Source: Actinomycetospora sp. TBRC 11914
GTDB lineage: Bacteria > Actinomycetota > Actinomycetes > Mycobacteriales > Pseudonocardiaceae
NCBI RefSeq assembly: GCF_012933465.1
Contig: NZ_JABBND010000002.1
Location: 186,001-250,000, forward strand
DNA: 64,000 nt
Reading direction: 5' to 3'
The first letter of the stretch is position 1. Every line of letters begins with the position of its first letter. Positions 32,715 through 41,831 of the stretch are shown here, piece after piece. The translations under genes and the position numbers were made by a program. The notes beneath the pieces were generated by a model that was given only the letters and a program-made list of their open reading frames with translations, had not been told where the DNA came from and did no database searches.

Positions 32715-33137
32715 GTGAGCGACGACGACTACGTGCACTGGCAGGACGTCACGACCCGCTGGAACGACGACGACATCTACGGGCACCTCAACAACGTGGT
32801 GCACCACGACATCATGGACAGCGTCGTGAACCGCTGGATGATCGAGCACGGGTGCCTCGACCCGCACCACGGCGACACCGTCGGTCTGGTGAAGCAGGTG
32901 CACTGCGAGTACCGGGCGCAGGCCGGGTTCCCCGACGTCGTGTCGGTGGGCCTGCGGGTCGGCGAGCTCGGGCGCACGAGCGTGCGCTTCGAGCTCGGGA
33001 TGCGCCGCGGCGACGGCGAGCTGTTCTTCGAGGGCACTTTCACCCAGGCGTTCGTCGACCGCGCGAGCGAGGAGACGGTGCCGATCGAGGGGGAGCGCCG
33101 CGCCGCCCTGGAGACCCTCCTGGTCAGCCCCTCGTAG
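32715..33137 (+). CDS. acyl-CoA thioesterase, hotdog fold (YbgC/4HBT-like)
   Basis: 140 residues from GTG 32715. WQDVTTRWNDDDIYGHLNNVVHHDIMDS is the hotdog helix motif with the Asp and the GHLNN of 4-hydroxybenzoyl-CoA thioesterase-like enzymes. VKQVHCEYRAQAGFPDVVSVGLRV and FEGTFTQAFVDR are the later strands. It hydrolyses a small acyl-CoA or aromatic-CoA thioester in the cytoplasm. The substrate is not evident, and no pathway genes adjoin it. Confidence 0.88.
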   Translation: MSDDDYVHWQDVTTRWNDDDIYGHLNNVVHHDIMDSVVNRWMIEHGCLDPHHGDTVGLVKQVHCEYRAQAGFPDVVSVGLRVGELGRTSVRFELGMRRGDGELFFEGTFTQAFVDRASEETVPIEGERRAALETLLVSPS

Positions 33138-33161
33138 GGCGCGCCGGACGAGATCCCCCGG

Positions 33162-33824
33162 TCACGTGGAGGCCGGCTCGTACGGCGGGCCGAATTCCAG
33201 GTCCTGGTGCGCGCGCCACATCTCGACCACGGACGCGTGCCGGGGAGATCCCACGACCCAGTCGACGAACGACGAGAGCGGCGGGTCCAGCGCTTCGTTC
33301 TCGCTCGGGATGATGGCGGACCTCCACCAGAGCGCATGCCTCCCGAGCAACTGGAAGAGCAGACGCTCGTCCGTGACGCCGGCCGTCCGCATCGCCTCGA
33401 CCCGTTCGAAGAGCCGGAAGATGGTGTTGACGTCCTCGATGGGCGTGTGCCCCTCGTCCCCGGAATAGGAGGCGAGGTCGCCGGTGCGCAGATCGCGGAA
33501 ACGGGAGCGCGCACACTCGGGTCGGCCCACGGTCGGCTTGAGGTGCGTCCACAACCGGATCCGCGCTTCGTGGACGGGCCCGTCGATCAGCTCCCGGTGG
33601 AGTCCGATCGTCCGATCCACCCGGCGGTCGCGGGTGTCGGAGCGCACGGCGGCGACGGCGGCGAGGAGAGCCAGCACCACGCCGAAGGCCTGGACCGCAC
33701 TTCCGTAGCCCTGGTACTGGTCCGCCGTGAGGAACGTGGCCGGCCCGACCAGGGCGAGGAGCAGGAGCGCCGTGACCGTACCGATGATGACGGCGTAGAG
33801 CCGGGAGACATTGGATCGGTCCAC
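33162..33824 (-). CDS. membrane protein with two N-terminal helices, unknown
   Basis: 220 residues from GTG 33824. Two hydrophobic helices (LYAVIIGTVTALLLLALVG and AVQAFGVVLALLAAVAAV) are followed by a charged soluble part of about 150 residues rich in Arg, Glu and Trp (IRLWTHLKPTVGRPE, FRDLRTGDLASYSGDEG, NTIFRLFERVEAMRTAG). No family recognised. The plan resembles bacterial DUF4760-type membrane proteins, a weak impression only. It is convergent with the thioesterase. Confidence 0.65.
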   Translation of the reverse strand: MDRSNVSRLYAVIIGTVTALLLLALVGPATFLTADQYQGYGSAVQAFGVVLALLAAVAAVRSDTRDRRVDRTIGLHRELIDGPVHEARIRLWTHLKPTVGRPECARSRFRDLRTGDLASYSGDEGHTPIEDVNTIFRLFERVEAMRTAGVTDERLLFQLLGRHALWWRSAIIPSENEALDPPLSSFVDWVVGSPRHASVVEMWRAHQDLEFGPPYEPAST

Positions 33825-33916
33825 ACGAGGTCCCTCGGCTCGCAGGCGGGCAGTACCTCCGCCGTCATCGGCGGTCCGTGCGGACGCGTTACGCGGCCCG
33901 GACGGCGGCGCAGAAG

Positions 33917-34513
33917 TCAGCGAACCGTCGGCTCGGCGAGGGCCACCCGCGGATCGATCTCGAAGTGGACCGTCGACCACGGATCCGTCGGGCGGCCGTC
34001 GAAGATCTCGGCCGCGCCCGGGAAAGCGCGCCAGAACGCGAGCGCTCCGGGGATCGAGGCGTTCGTGTGGAGGCAGACGGGGGAGTAGCCGTACTCGGTC
34101 GCCCAGCGGACTCCGGCGAGGGCCAGGGCACGGCCCACCCCCCGTCGGCGGTGGTGCGGATCGACCCAGACCCGGCCGATCTGTCCTGTCGGCGCCTCCT
34201 CGTAGCGCTGCCACAACCATCGCGGCACCCACTCGGCCGCCGGGCCTCCCGGCCGCACGGTCGCCGTGCCGAGCACCACCGTGCCGGCGTCCGGATCGTG
34301 ATCGGCACAGACGAGCAGCGCTCGCCCCGGCGTCTCGAGGTAGTACCCCCGGAGATCGTCCACGTCGGCGTGGAGCGCGGGGTCGTACCCGCCGAGCTCC
34401 CCGGCGAGCATCCTGCGCATGTGCGCCTCGATCGCCGGGAGGTCGGCCTCCGACGCAGGCCGGGCGACCGGACGACCGATCGGTGGCCGGGTCGGTCGGG
34501 GCTGGCCGGTCAC
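33917..34513 (-). CDS. GNAT-family N-acetyltransferase
   Basis: 198 residues from GTG 34513. ASEADLPAIEAHMRRMLAGELGG starts the fold; IGRVWVDPHHRRRGVGRALALAGVRWA is motif A with the acetyl-CoA-binding RRRGVG loop; PVCLHTNASIPGALAFWRAFPGAAEIF is motif B. The acceptor is unknown. It lies 92 bases before the membrane-protein gene in the same direction and downstream of tRNA-Leu. Confidence 0.88.
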   Translation of the reverse strand: MTGQPRPTRPPIGRPVARPASEADLPAIEAHMRRMLAGELGGYDPALHADVDDLRGYYLETPGRALLVCADHDPDAGTVVLGTATVRPGGPAAEWVPRWLWQRYEEAPTGQIGRVWVDPHHRRRGVGRALALAGVRWATEYGYSPVCLHTNASIPGALAFWRAFPGAAEIFDGRPTDPWSTVHFEIDPRVALAEPTVR

Positions 34514-34644
34514 CCCGACACCCTCGCAACCAGGTCCTGGGCCCGCAACGAGGGGCGGGTGCGCGTGGGCCGTCTCGCGACGCCGGGTTCCCGGATGTGG
34601 TCGAGCGGTGACGTCGAAAATCGTCGCGGGGGATTCCCAGAATG

Positions 34645-34718
34645 TGCCCCCGGTGGGATTCGAACCCACACTGTACGGATTTTGAGTCCGCTGTCTCTGC
34701 CGATTGGACTACGGGGGC
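34645..34718 (-). tRNA. tRNA-Leu (anticodon CAA), short variable loop
   Basis: 74 nt on the minus strand. Acceptor GCCCCCG (34712-34718) pairs with CGGGGGC next to discriminator A (34645). The anticodon stem GCGGA/TCCGT closes loop CTCAAAA, giving anticodon CAA (complement of 34682-34684) for codon UUG. The T arm is GTGGG-TTCGAAT-CCCAC. Between the anticodon and T stems are only 5 bases, so it lacks the long variable arm usual in bacterial tRNA-Leu. CCA is not encoded. Confidence 0.92.
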
Positions 34719-34802
34719 TTAGTCCTTCTGGACTCGACCTACACGGCGAGTCTAGCCAACCGCCGAACCACGAGCGTGACCGGTCGGTCGACTCCGGGAA
34801 GG

Positions 34803-35594
34803 ATGTCGGTGGCCGGTTGCACACTGCGGCTCGTGCACACCGAGGCCACCGTCGACACCGCGCTGGAGCTCGCGGCTGCCGGGCTCCACGCGACGGAGAT
34901 CGGTCGCAGGCTGGGGGTCCCGAAGAGCACGGTGCAGTACTGGTGTCGCGGTGGCCGGCGCCTCGAGCCGGCCGCGGACCGTTGCCGGCCGTGCCCGAGG
35001 TGCCACGGGGCACCGCTCGCGGCGGCTGCGTACGCGTACCTCCTCGGTACGTACCTCGGGGACGGGCACATCACGGAGCCGAGCGCGACCACCGAGGTCC
35101 TGGCGATCTACTGCTCCGACGACTGGCCCGGCATCTCGGCGGAGTCCGAGCACGCGATGCGGGCCGTCCTGCCCCGGAGCAACGTGTCGCGCGCGCCGCG
35201 GTCCGGCTCCCACGCCCTGCGGAGCCATTCGCGGCACTGGCTCTGCCTGTTCCCCCAGCACGGTCCGGGGACCAAGCACACGCGATCGATCGTGCTGGAA
35301 CCGTGGCAACGCAGCATCGTCGGTGAGAATCCCGGCCTGCTTCTCCGCGGGCTGTTCCATTCCGACGGGTGCCGCAACCTCAACTGGACGCAGAAACGAA
35401 CCGAGAAGGGGGTCGTCCGCTACGAATATGCCCGCTACCTGTTCTCCAACAAGTCCGAGGACATCCTCGCGATCTGCGAGGCCGCACTGGACAGCCTCGA
35501 CATCGCCCATCGGCGGGCCCGGTGGGACGTCGTCTCCGTCGCGCGCCGTGCTGCCGTCGCCCGGCTCGACGAGTTCGTCGGTCCGAAGTACTGA
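34803..35594 (+). CDS. HTH plus LAGLIDADG-motif protein beside tRNA-Leu
   Basis: 263 residues from ATG 34803; GTG 34833 (253 residues) is an equally possible start because neither has a well-placed Shine-Dalgarno. Order of parts: an HTH (VDTALELAAAGLHATEIGRRLGVPKSTVQYWCRGG), a Cys cluster CRPCPRC, then AYLLGTYLGDGHI (Asp87) and LLLRGLFHSDGCR (Asp188), two LAGLIDADG-like motifs about 100 residues apart, as in single-chain homing endonucleases. Composition is less GC-rich near the C-terminus. It may be a homing endonuclease or a regulator derived from one. Adjacent to, and divergent from, the tRNA gene. Confidence 0.8.
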   Translation: MSVAGCTLRLVHTEATVDTALELAAAGLHATEIGRRLGVPKSTVQYWCRGGRRLEPAADRCRPCPRCHGAPLAAAAYAYLLGTYLGDGHITEPSATTEVLAIYCSDDWPGISAESEHAMRAVLPRSNVSRAPRSGSHALRSHSRHWLCLFPQHGPGTKHTRSIVLEPWQRSIVGENPGLLLRGLFHSDGCRNLNWTQKRTEKGVVRYEYARYLFSNKSEDILAICEAALDSLDIAHRRARWDVVSVARRAAVARLDEFVGPKY

Positions 35595-35774
35595 GCCGGC
35601 CGGCTGTTAGCTCGTGCACACCGTGGCGCTCGTCGCCGCCGGTTCCGCAGGTCAGCCCGGTAGGGTCACGACTGAATCGAACCGGCCCGGTGCGGGGACC
35701 GGCGGGTGCCGGGCCGTGACCCGGTCGGCACCGGCTGTACGGCCGGACGCAGCGACGCGCACAGGAGGACCGGC

Positions 35775-36419
35775 ATGAGCCAGCAGGCCGAGGAGATCGC
35801 CCTGGCGGCCGACCAGGCCGTCGCGGTGCCCGAGGAGCCGGCGCCCCGCGAGCCGTTGCGGGTGCTGGTGGCCGAGGACGAGGCCCTGATCCGGATGGAC
35901 CTCGTGGAGATGCTCCGCGAGGAGGGCTACGAGGTCGTCGGCGAGGCCGGCGACGGCGCGCAGGCCGTCGAGCTGGCCCGCGAGCTCAAGCCCGGCCTCG
36001 TGATGATGGACATCAAGATGCCCGGCACCGACGGGCTCGAGGCCGCGACCACCATCGCGCGGGAGCGCATCGCCCCCGTCGTCATGCTCACCGCGTTCAG
36101 CCAGCGCGAGCTCGTCGACTCCGCGCGCGACGCGGGCGCCATGGCCTACCTGGTCAAGCCCTTCAGCAAGACCGACGTCGTCCCCGCCATCGAGGTGGCC
36201 GCGAGCCGGTTCTCGGAGATCACCGCGCTCGAGGACGAGGTCGCCGGGCTGACCGAGCGCCTCGAGACCCGCAAGGCCGTCGAGCGGGCCAAGGGCCTGC
36301 TGATGAGCAAGAAGAAGATGACCGAGCCGGACGCGTTCCGCTGGATCCAGCGCACCGCCATGGACCGCCGCACGACGATGAAGGTCGTCGCCGACGCCGT
36401 CGTCGAGACCTTCGGGTGA
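35775..36419 (+). CDS. pdtaR: ANTAR-domain response regulator (PdtaR-like)
   Basis: 214 residues from ATG 35775 (AGGAGG upstream). Receiver domain about 30-145: LRVLVAEDEALIRMDLVEMLREEGY, VMMDIKMPGTDG with the phospho-accepting Asp, TAFSQ, and YLVKPFSK with the Lys. ANTAR domain about 150-212: LETRKAVERAKGLLMSKKKMTEPDAFRWIQRTAMDRR. ANTAR proteins bind two-hairpin RNA motifs and prevent termination. The sensor kinase (PdtaS) is not next to it. The layout matches the mycobacterial Rv1626 protein. Confidence 0.93.
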   Translation: MSQQAEEIALAADQAVAVPEEPAPREPLRVLVAEDEALIRMDLVEMLREEGYEVVGEAGDGAQAVELARELKPGLVMMDIKMPGTDGLEAATTIARERIAPVVMLTAFSQRELVDSARDAGAMAYLVKPFSKTDVVPAIEVAASRFSEITALEDEVAGLTERLETRKAVERAKGLLMSKKKMTEPDAFRWIQRTAMDRRTTMKVVADAVVETFG

Positions 36420-36884
36420 GCCGCGCAGCACGTTGATCACGAGCACGGCGCGCACCCGGAGAGCCGGCGGACGTGCCGGATGTGCTGGTGATCAGCCGCG
36501 GCCGGGTCGCGACGCAGGCCCGCACCCCGGTCCCACCACCCCGGGGCACGCGGCGCACCTCGTCGGGGCCGGGCCGCCCCGTCCGGCGTCCTCCTGATCA
36601 CCGACGGGCGGCCACCGTTCCCCACCCGCCACCGGTCCGTCCCACCCCGGATCACCTGTTCGCTCCTGTCGCTCACCGAGACGACTACCGTGACGGTGCG
36701 TGAGGCGGCCGCGTGGGGGAACGCGTCGCTGACCAGCACCGACGGACCCACCCGCTGAAAGACGTCACGCGATCGTGACCTACGGTCGATCCGCTCGATG
36801 TCGTCGGTGGGTCCGGAGGTCGCGGTGGGTGGTGGGCGGGTCAGCGCGCGGGTGGGCGATCGGCGCCGCGCGACCGGCGCAGGC
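36420..36884. other. intergenic region before the transporter operon
   Basis: 465 bases. No convincing gene is seen. It holds the palindrome listed separately at 36764-36779. A possible earlier start of the first binding protein (36798) would add a non-signal-like stretch, so the ATG at 36885 is preferred. Confidence 0.5.
36764..36779. promoter_or_regulatory. perfect palindrome upstream of the binding-protein operon
   Basis: GTCACGCGATCGTGAC: 6-base inverted arms (GTCACG and CGTGAC) around CGAT, about 105 bases before the first start codon. The size and place suit a GntR- or TetR-type operator. No adjacent regulator gene is present to tie it to. Confidence 0.4.
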
Positions 36885-38093
36885 ATGGCCTCCGCGCGCC
36901 GGACGACGGGCCTCCTGACGGTCGCCGTCGTCGCCGCCGCGCTCGCCCTCGCCGGGTGCTCCTCGGCGGGCGGCGCGGGCGGTGACTGCGACACCGACAA
37001 GGGCACCCTCGCCGTCGGGCTCATCGCCCCGCTGTCCGGTCCGCTGGCCAACATCGGCCTCGGCATGCGCGACTCCGCCGACCTCGCCGTGCGCCAGGCC
37101 AACGAGCGGTGCGCCATCCCGGGCTACCGCCTCGAGCTGCAGAGCCGCGACGACCGCGGCGACCCGCCCACCGGGGCCGCCGCCGCGAAGGACCTCGTCG
37201 CGGACCCCGACCTGATCGGCGTCGTCGGGACCTACAACTCCTCGACCGCGCAGACCGTCCAGCCGGTGCTCGGCGACGCCGGCGTCGTGCAGGTCTCCCC
37301 GGGCAACACGAACGTCTCGCTGACCCGCGGCGCGAACCCGGTGACCGCCCCGCTGCGGCAGTACCAGACGTACTTCCGCGTGGTGGCCTCGGACGCCGTG
37401 CAGGGCCCGGCCGCGGCCGACCACCTCGCGGCGCTGGGCCGCACCCGCGTCGCCGTGGTCAGCGACGGTCAGACCTACGGCGAGGGCATCGCCGACGAGT
37501 TCACCAAGCAGTTCGCGACCCGCGGGGGAGACGTCGTCCTCCGGACGACGCTGCCCGCGGGGTCGTCGCCCACGGCCGCCGTCGCCGCCATCGGGCGCAG
37601 CAACCCGCAGGCGGTCTTCTACGGCGGTGAGTACCCCGACGGCGCACCCCTCTCGCGGGCGCTGGCCGGCCTCGGCGTCCCGCTCATGGGCGGGGACGGC
37701 ATCGTCGACCCGGACTACGCCACGGAGGGGGGTCGCGACGGCGATCTCGGCACCTCCGTCGGGCCCCCGACCGAGACGCTGCCCGGCGCGAAGGCCTTCC
37801 TCGACGCCTACCGCGCGGCCGGCTACCGCGAGGGGTACGGCCAGTACGGGGCGTTCAGCTTCGACGCCGCCAACGTCGTGCTCGGGTCGGCCGGCACCGT
37901 CGTGGCCAACCGCGGTGGCGGAGAGTGGTCGACGGCGCTGCGACCGGCCGTCGTCCAGGCGGTCCAGGCGTACGACGCCGACGGGATCACCGGGCCCATC
38001 TCGTTCGACCGGTTCGGCGACGTCGGTTCGGACGCGGTGACCATGTATCGCCTGGTCGGCGGCCGTTGGATCCCCGACCGCGCGCAGCCCTGA
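36885..38093 (+). CDS. livK1: branched-chain-amino-acid-type ABC transporter, binding lipoprotein 1
   Basis: 402 residues from ATG 36885. Signal peptide with lipobox: TGLLTVAVVAAALALAGCSS, so the mature protein is lipid-anchored at the Cys. A type I periplasmic fold follows: GTLAVGLIAPLSGPLANIGLGMRDSADLAVRQ, VGTYNSSTAQTVQPVLGDAGV, and YFRVVASDAVQGPAAADHLAALG. It resembles Leu/Ile/Val-binding proteins, which also bind amides and other small solutes. Followed by a second, related binding protein and by permease and ATPase genes. Confidence 0.9.
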   Translation: MASARRTTGLLTVAVVAAALALAGCSSAGGAGGDCDTDKGTLAVGLIAPLSGPLANIGLGMRDSADLAVRQANERCAIPGYRLELQSRDDRGDPPTGAAAAKDLVADPDLIGVVGTYNSSTAQTVQPVLGDAGVVQVSPGNTNVSLTRGANPVTAPLRQYQTYFRVVASDAVQGPAAADHLAALGRTRVAVVSDGQTYGEGIADEFTKQFATRGGDVVLRTTLPAGSSPTAAVAAIGRSNPQAVFYGGEYPDGAPLSRALAGLGVPLMGGDGIVDPDYATEGGRDGDLGTSVGPPTETLPGAKAFLDAYRAAGYREGYGQYGAFSFDAANVVLGSAGTVVANRGGGEWSTALRPAVVQAVQAYDADGITGPISFDRFGDVGSDAVTMYRLVGGRWIPDRAQP

Positions 38094-38265
38094 CACCACC
38101 TCGCCAACCCGGTCCCGTCGTGACCGGACGGTGACGACACACCGCGCACTCCCACTGGACTGCACCTGTTCATGGCAGGGATTTGGGTCTATCTTTCCCA
38201 CCCGACCGGACGAGTTTGGAACTTCGTCGGTCGCTCTGCGAGCACATGCACAGGAGGTTCGTTCA

Positions 38266-39462
38266 GTGGTCCGACGTCGGCTCGCCGCCGCGGGTGCCCT
38301 GGTCGCGGCAGCGGCCCTGGTGCTCTCCGGCTGCGCCAACCAGGGCGGAGGTGGCGCTGCGCAGACGAGCCAGGCCCCCGCCCCCGCCCAGCCCAACAAT
38401 GCCGCCCTCCCCGCGGGCAACGGCCAGGGCAAGTGCGCGCCCGGCACCTCGATCGCCTACGTCGGCACCCTGGCCGGCCAGAACGCCGCCCTCGGGCAGG
38501 CGATCGCGAACGCCACCGAGCTGGCGGTCAACCAGCACAACCAGGCCAACCCGGGCTGCCAGGTCACGCTGGTCAAGTCCGACTCGGGCGGCACGCCCGA
38601 CACGGCCGTCGGCCCGACGCAGGCCGTGATCAACAACCCGGCCGTCCTCGGCATCGTCGGGCTGCCGTTCTCCGGCGAGTCGAAGGCCGTCGGCCCGGCG
38701 CTCAACGCCGCGGGCCTGGTCAACATCACCCCGTCGGCCACGAACCCGAGCCTGACCACCAACGGCTGGACGAACTTCTTCCGCGGTCTGGGCAACGACG
38801 CGGTGCAGGGTCCGGCCGCGGCCAAGTGGATCAAGACGAAGTTCAACCCGCAGTCGGTCTGCGTCATCAAGGACGACTCGGACTACGGCATCGGGCTCGC
38901 GACGGCCGTGACCCAGGCGCTCGGCCCGGCCGCGGCGTGCCAGGGCAACGTCAAGACGAACCAGAAGGAGTTCTCCGCGACGGTCGGCCAGGTCCAGCAG
39001 GCCAACCCGCAGGTGATCTTCTACGCGGGCTACTACAACGAGGCCTCGCCGCTGGTCCAGCAGCTGCGTGACGCCGGCGTACAGACCACGTTCGTCGCGC
39101 CGGACGGCGTCAAGGACCCCGAGTTCGTCAAGAACGCCGCCGGGGCCGCCAACGGCGCGTACCTGACCTGCCCGTGCGTGCCGCAGGAGGGCTTCACCGC
39201 CTTCACCCAGGCCTACCAGCAGGCCTACGGCACCCCGCCGCAGACCTACTCGGCCGAGGCCTACGACGCCACGACGATCCTGCTGTCCGGGATCGACAAG
39301 GGGATCAACAGCCGGCCGGCGCTGCTGAACTACGTCAAGACCTACAACGGCCAGGGTCTGACGAAGAAGTTCGCGTGGCAGCCCAACGGGGAGCTCACCG
39401 ACACCCCGGTCTACGTCTACCGCGTGGACGGGCAGAACATCGTCACGGACTCGCCGATCTAG
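38266..39462 (+). CDS. livK2: branched-chain-amino-acid-type ABC transporter, binding lipoprotein 2
   Basis: 398 residues from GTG 38266, with AGGAGG 8 bases upstream. Signal peptide VVRRRLAAAGALVAAAALVLSGCAN ends in a lipobox Cys. The linker is Gln/Pro/Ala rich. The fold is the same as that of binding protein 1: SIAYVGTLAGQNAALGQAIANATELAVNQHN, VGLPFSGESKAVGPALNAAG and FFRGLGNDAVQGPAAAKWIK. The shared NDAVQGPAAA segment shows that the two genes are duplicates. Two binding proteins for one permease would broaden substrate range. Confidence 0.92.
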   Translation: MVRRRLAAAGALVAAAALVLSGCANQGGGGAAQTSQAPAPAQPNNAALPAGNGQGKCAPGTSIAYVGTLAGQNAALGQAIANATELAVNQHNQANPGCQVTLVKSDSGGTPDTAVGPTQAVINNPAVLGIVGLPFSGESKAVGPALNAAGLVNITPSATNPSLTTNGWTNFFRGLGNDAVQGPAAAKWIKTKFNPQSVCVIKDDSDYGIGLATAVTQALGPAAACQGNVKTNQKEFSATVGQVQQANPQVIFYAGYYNEASPLVQQLRDAGVQTTFVAPDGVKDPEFVKNAAGAANGAYLTCPCVPQEGFTAFTQAYQQAYGTPPQTYSAEAYDATTILLSGIDKGINSRPALLNYVKTYNGQGLTKKFAWQPNGELTDTPVYVYRVDGQNIVTDSPI

Positions 39463-39663
39463 CCGATCTCCCACGACGACGGCCGCGCCCGGTCACCCCG
39501 GGCGCGGCCGTCGTACGTCATCCCGGTCCGCACCGACCGCCCGGCCCGGCCGCCCACCCCCGCGGCCCCCGGCGCCCCCAGGGAGCGCGTCATCCACACC
39601 GTCATCGCCGTCACGGACCTGCTCACGCAGGACACCGGGCCGTGGATCAACTTCGACGTCGGG

Positions 39664-40608
39664 TTGTTCCTCGACCGGTTCTGGGCCAACACGATCAACG
39701 GCCTGGCCTACGGGAGCATCTACGCCCTCATCGCGATCGGCTACACCCTCGTCTACGGGGTCCTGCAGCTGATCAACTTCGCCCACTCCGAGATCTTCGT
39801 GATCGGGGTGTTCGGCGTGTACTTCACGTTCCTCGCCCTGGGCTTCCAGCCCGGCGCGGCACCGAACCTCCCGATCGGCGGCATCATCGCCGACCTCCTC
39901 CTCGCCGGCGTCGTGGGCATGGTCCTCGCGGGCGCGGCGGCGGTGGTGCTCGAGCGCGTCGCCTACCGCCCGCTGCGGCGGCGCAACGCGCCCCGCCTGG
40001 CGTTCCTGATCACCGCGATCGGGGCGTCGTTCGTCGTCCAGCAGCTCTTCCGGATCTTCCGCGGGTCCAACCCCGAGGGCACCATCCGGCTCCTCCAGCC
40101 CGAGCCGGTGTTCCGGGTCTTCGACGCGCCGGTGACCAACCTGCAGATCATCATCGTGCTCGCGTCGATCGCGATGTTCTTCGCCGCCGACGGGTTCGTG
40201 AACCGCACCCGCCTCGGCCGGGGCGTGCGCGCCGTGGCGCAGGACCCGGCGACGGCGACGCTCATGGGCGTCAACCGCGAGCGGGTCATCGTCATCACGT
40301 TCCTGCTCGGCGGCGTGCTCGCCGGCGCGGCCGCGCTGTTCTACCTCATGACGATCCCGCAGGGCGCCGTGTTCAACGGCGGCTTCCTGCTCGGGATCAA
40401 GGCCTTCGCGGCCGCCGTCCTCGGCGGGATCGGCAACCTGCGGGGCGCCCTGCTCGGCGGGCTGATCCTCGGGGTCGTGGAGAACTACGGTCAGTCGCTG
40501 TTCGGGGGCGACTGGCGCGACGTCGTCGCGTTCGTCCTGCTGGTCGGCGTCCTGATGTTCCGTCCCACGGGGATCCTGGGCGAGTCGCTCGGGAAGGCGC
40601 GGGTATGA
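39664..40608 (+). CDS. livH: branched-chain-amino-acid-type ABC transporter permease (LivH)
   Basis: 314 residues from TTG 39664, the best start seen. The open frame runs further upstream without an ATG or GTG, so the true start may be different. Typical core: ANTINGLAYGSIYALIAIGYTLVYGVLQLINFAHSEIF, VVLERVAYRPLRRRNAPRLAFLITAIGASF, RTRLGRGVRAVAQDPATATLMGVN, and ending in FRPTGILGESLG. About eight membrane helices. Translationally coupled to livM (ATGA). Confidence 0.92.
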   Translation: MFLDRFWANTINGLAYGSIYALIAIGYTLVYGVLQLINFAHSEIFVIGVFGVYFTFLALGFQPGAAPNLPIGGIIADLLLAGVVGMVLAGAAAVVLERVAYRPLRRRNAPRLAFLITAIGASFVVQQLFRIFRGSNPEGTIRLLQPEPVFRVFDAPVTNLQIIIVLASIAMFFAADGFVNRTRLGRGVRAVAQDPATATLMGVNRERVIVITFLLGGVLAGAAALFYLMTIPQGAVFNGGFLLGIKAFAAAVLGGIGNLRGALLGGLILGVVENYGQSLFGGDWRDVVAFVLLVGVLMFRPTGILGESLGKARV

Positions 40609-41831
40609 CGACGACCATCCGGACCCGCCGTGGCCCGTCGTCGGGATCCTCCGGGTCGACGATGCGGGACCGCTGGGCGGAGGTCTCCCGCTGGTGGAAC
40701 GCCCGCAGCCGCCCCGAGCAGTGGGGCCTGCTCGTGCCGGTCGTGGTGCTCATCTACTTCCTGCCGGTGATCAACCCGCCGATCATCACGACGGAGCCGG
40801 CCACCGACTTCTCCATCGCGCTCTTCAACGCGGCGGTGTTCGCCCTGATCGCGATCGGGCTGAACGTGGTCATCGGCCAGGCGGGCCTGCTGGACCTCGG
40901 CTACGTCGGGTTCTTCGCGATCGGGGCCTACTGCGCGGCGCTGCTGTCCTCGCCGGACTCCGAGCTCGGCGTCCGGTTCCCGTGGCTGGCCATCGTCCCG
41001 ATCGCCATGGTCATCACGATGATCTCCGGGGTCATCCTGGGGACGCCGACGCTGCGCCTGCGCGGCGACTACCTCGCGATCGTCACCCTCGGGTTCGGTG
41101 AGCTCGTCCGGCTGCTGGCCGACAACATCGACCCGCTGCGCGGCAACCGCGGCTTCCAGGACATCGCCCGGCCCGGCGGCAGCTACCCCGACGGCACCCC
41201 GCTCTTCACCCAGACCGACGCCCAGGGCTTCTACTGGCTCGCCGTCACGATCATCATCATCGTGCTGTTCCTCATGGGGAACCTCGAGCGGTCCCGGGTG
41301 GGGCGCGCCTGGATCGCGGTGCGCGAGGACGAGGACGCCGCCGAGCTCACCGGCGTCCCGACCTATCGCTTCAAGATCTGGGCGTTCGCGATCGGGGCCG
41401 CGGTGGGCGGACTCTCGGGCACGCTCTTCGCCGCGCAGGTCGGCTTCGTCAACAACCAGCGCTTCGACGTCACCACCTCGATCCTCTACCTCGCGGCGGT
41501 CGTCCTCGGCGGGCAGGGGAACAAGGTCGGCGTCATCGTCGGCGCCTTCCTCGTCTCCTACATCCCGGACCGGTTCCAGTTCGAGCCCGAGTACCGTTTC
41601 CTGGTCTTCGGGCTCGCGCTGATCATCCTGATGATCTTCCGGCCGCAGGGGCTCCTCGGGATGCGCCAGCACCTGCTGGCCTACGGTCGGCAGGCCTACC
41701 AGAAGCTGTTCGGGGCCGGCACCGGCGTCGCGCCGACCGGGCTCACGGCCTCGTCCCGTGGTCGGGGCGACCCGTCGGAGACGACGCCCGACGACCACGC
41801 CGGCACCTCGCCGCGGGGAGGTGGCGAATGA
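40605..41831 (+). CDS. livM: branched-chain-amino-acid-type ABC transporter permease (LivM)
   Basis: 408 residues from ATG 40605. A charged N-terminus of about 45 residues precedes the membrane part: FALIAIGLNVVIGQAGLLDLGYVGFFAIGAYCAALL, LRLRGDYLAIVTLGFGELVRLL, RAWIAVREDEDAAELTGV and YRFLVFGLALIILMIFRPQGLLG. The C-terminal tail after about 365 is Ser/Thr/Pro/Gly rich and cytoplasmic. Pairs with LivH in the membrane. Confidence 0.94.
   Translation: MTTTIRTRRGPSSGSSGSTMRDRWAEVSRWWNARSRPEQWGLLVPVVVLIYFLPVINPPIITTEPATDFSIALFNAAVFALIAIGLNVVIGQAGLLDLGYVGFFAIGAYCAALLSSPDSELGVRFPWLAIVPIAMVITMISGVILGTPTLRLRGDYLAIVTLGFGELVRLLADNIDPLRGNRGFQDIARPGGSYPDGTPLFTQTDAQGFYWLAVTIIIIVLFLMGNLERSRVGRAWIAVREDEDAAELTGVPTYRFKIWAFAIGAAVGGLSGTLFAAQVGFVNNQRFDVTTSILYLAAVVLGGQGNKVGVIVGAFLVSYIPDRFQFEPEYRFLVFGLALIILMIFRPQGLLGMRQHLLAYGRQAYQKLFGAGTGVAPTGLTASSRGRGDPSETTPDDHAGTSPRGGGE

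Noticed and set aside
36798-36884. Longer start for binding protein 1
   Set aside because: It would put 29 residues before a clean lipoprotein signal peptide; the ATG at 36885 gives a normal signal.
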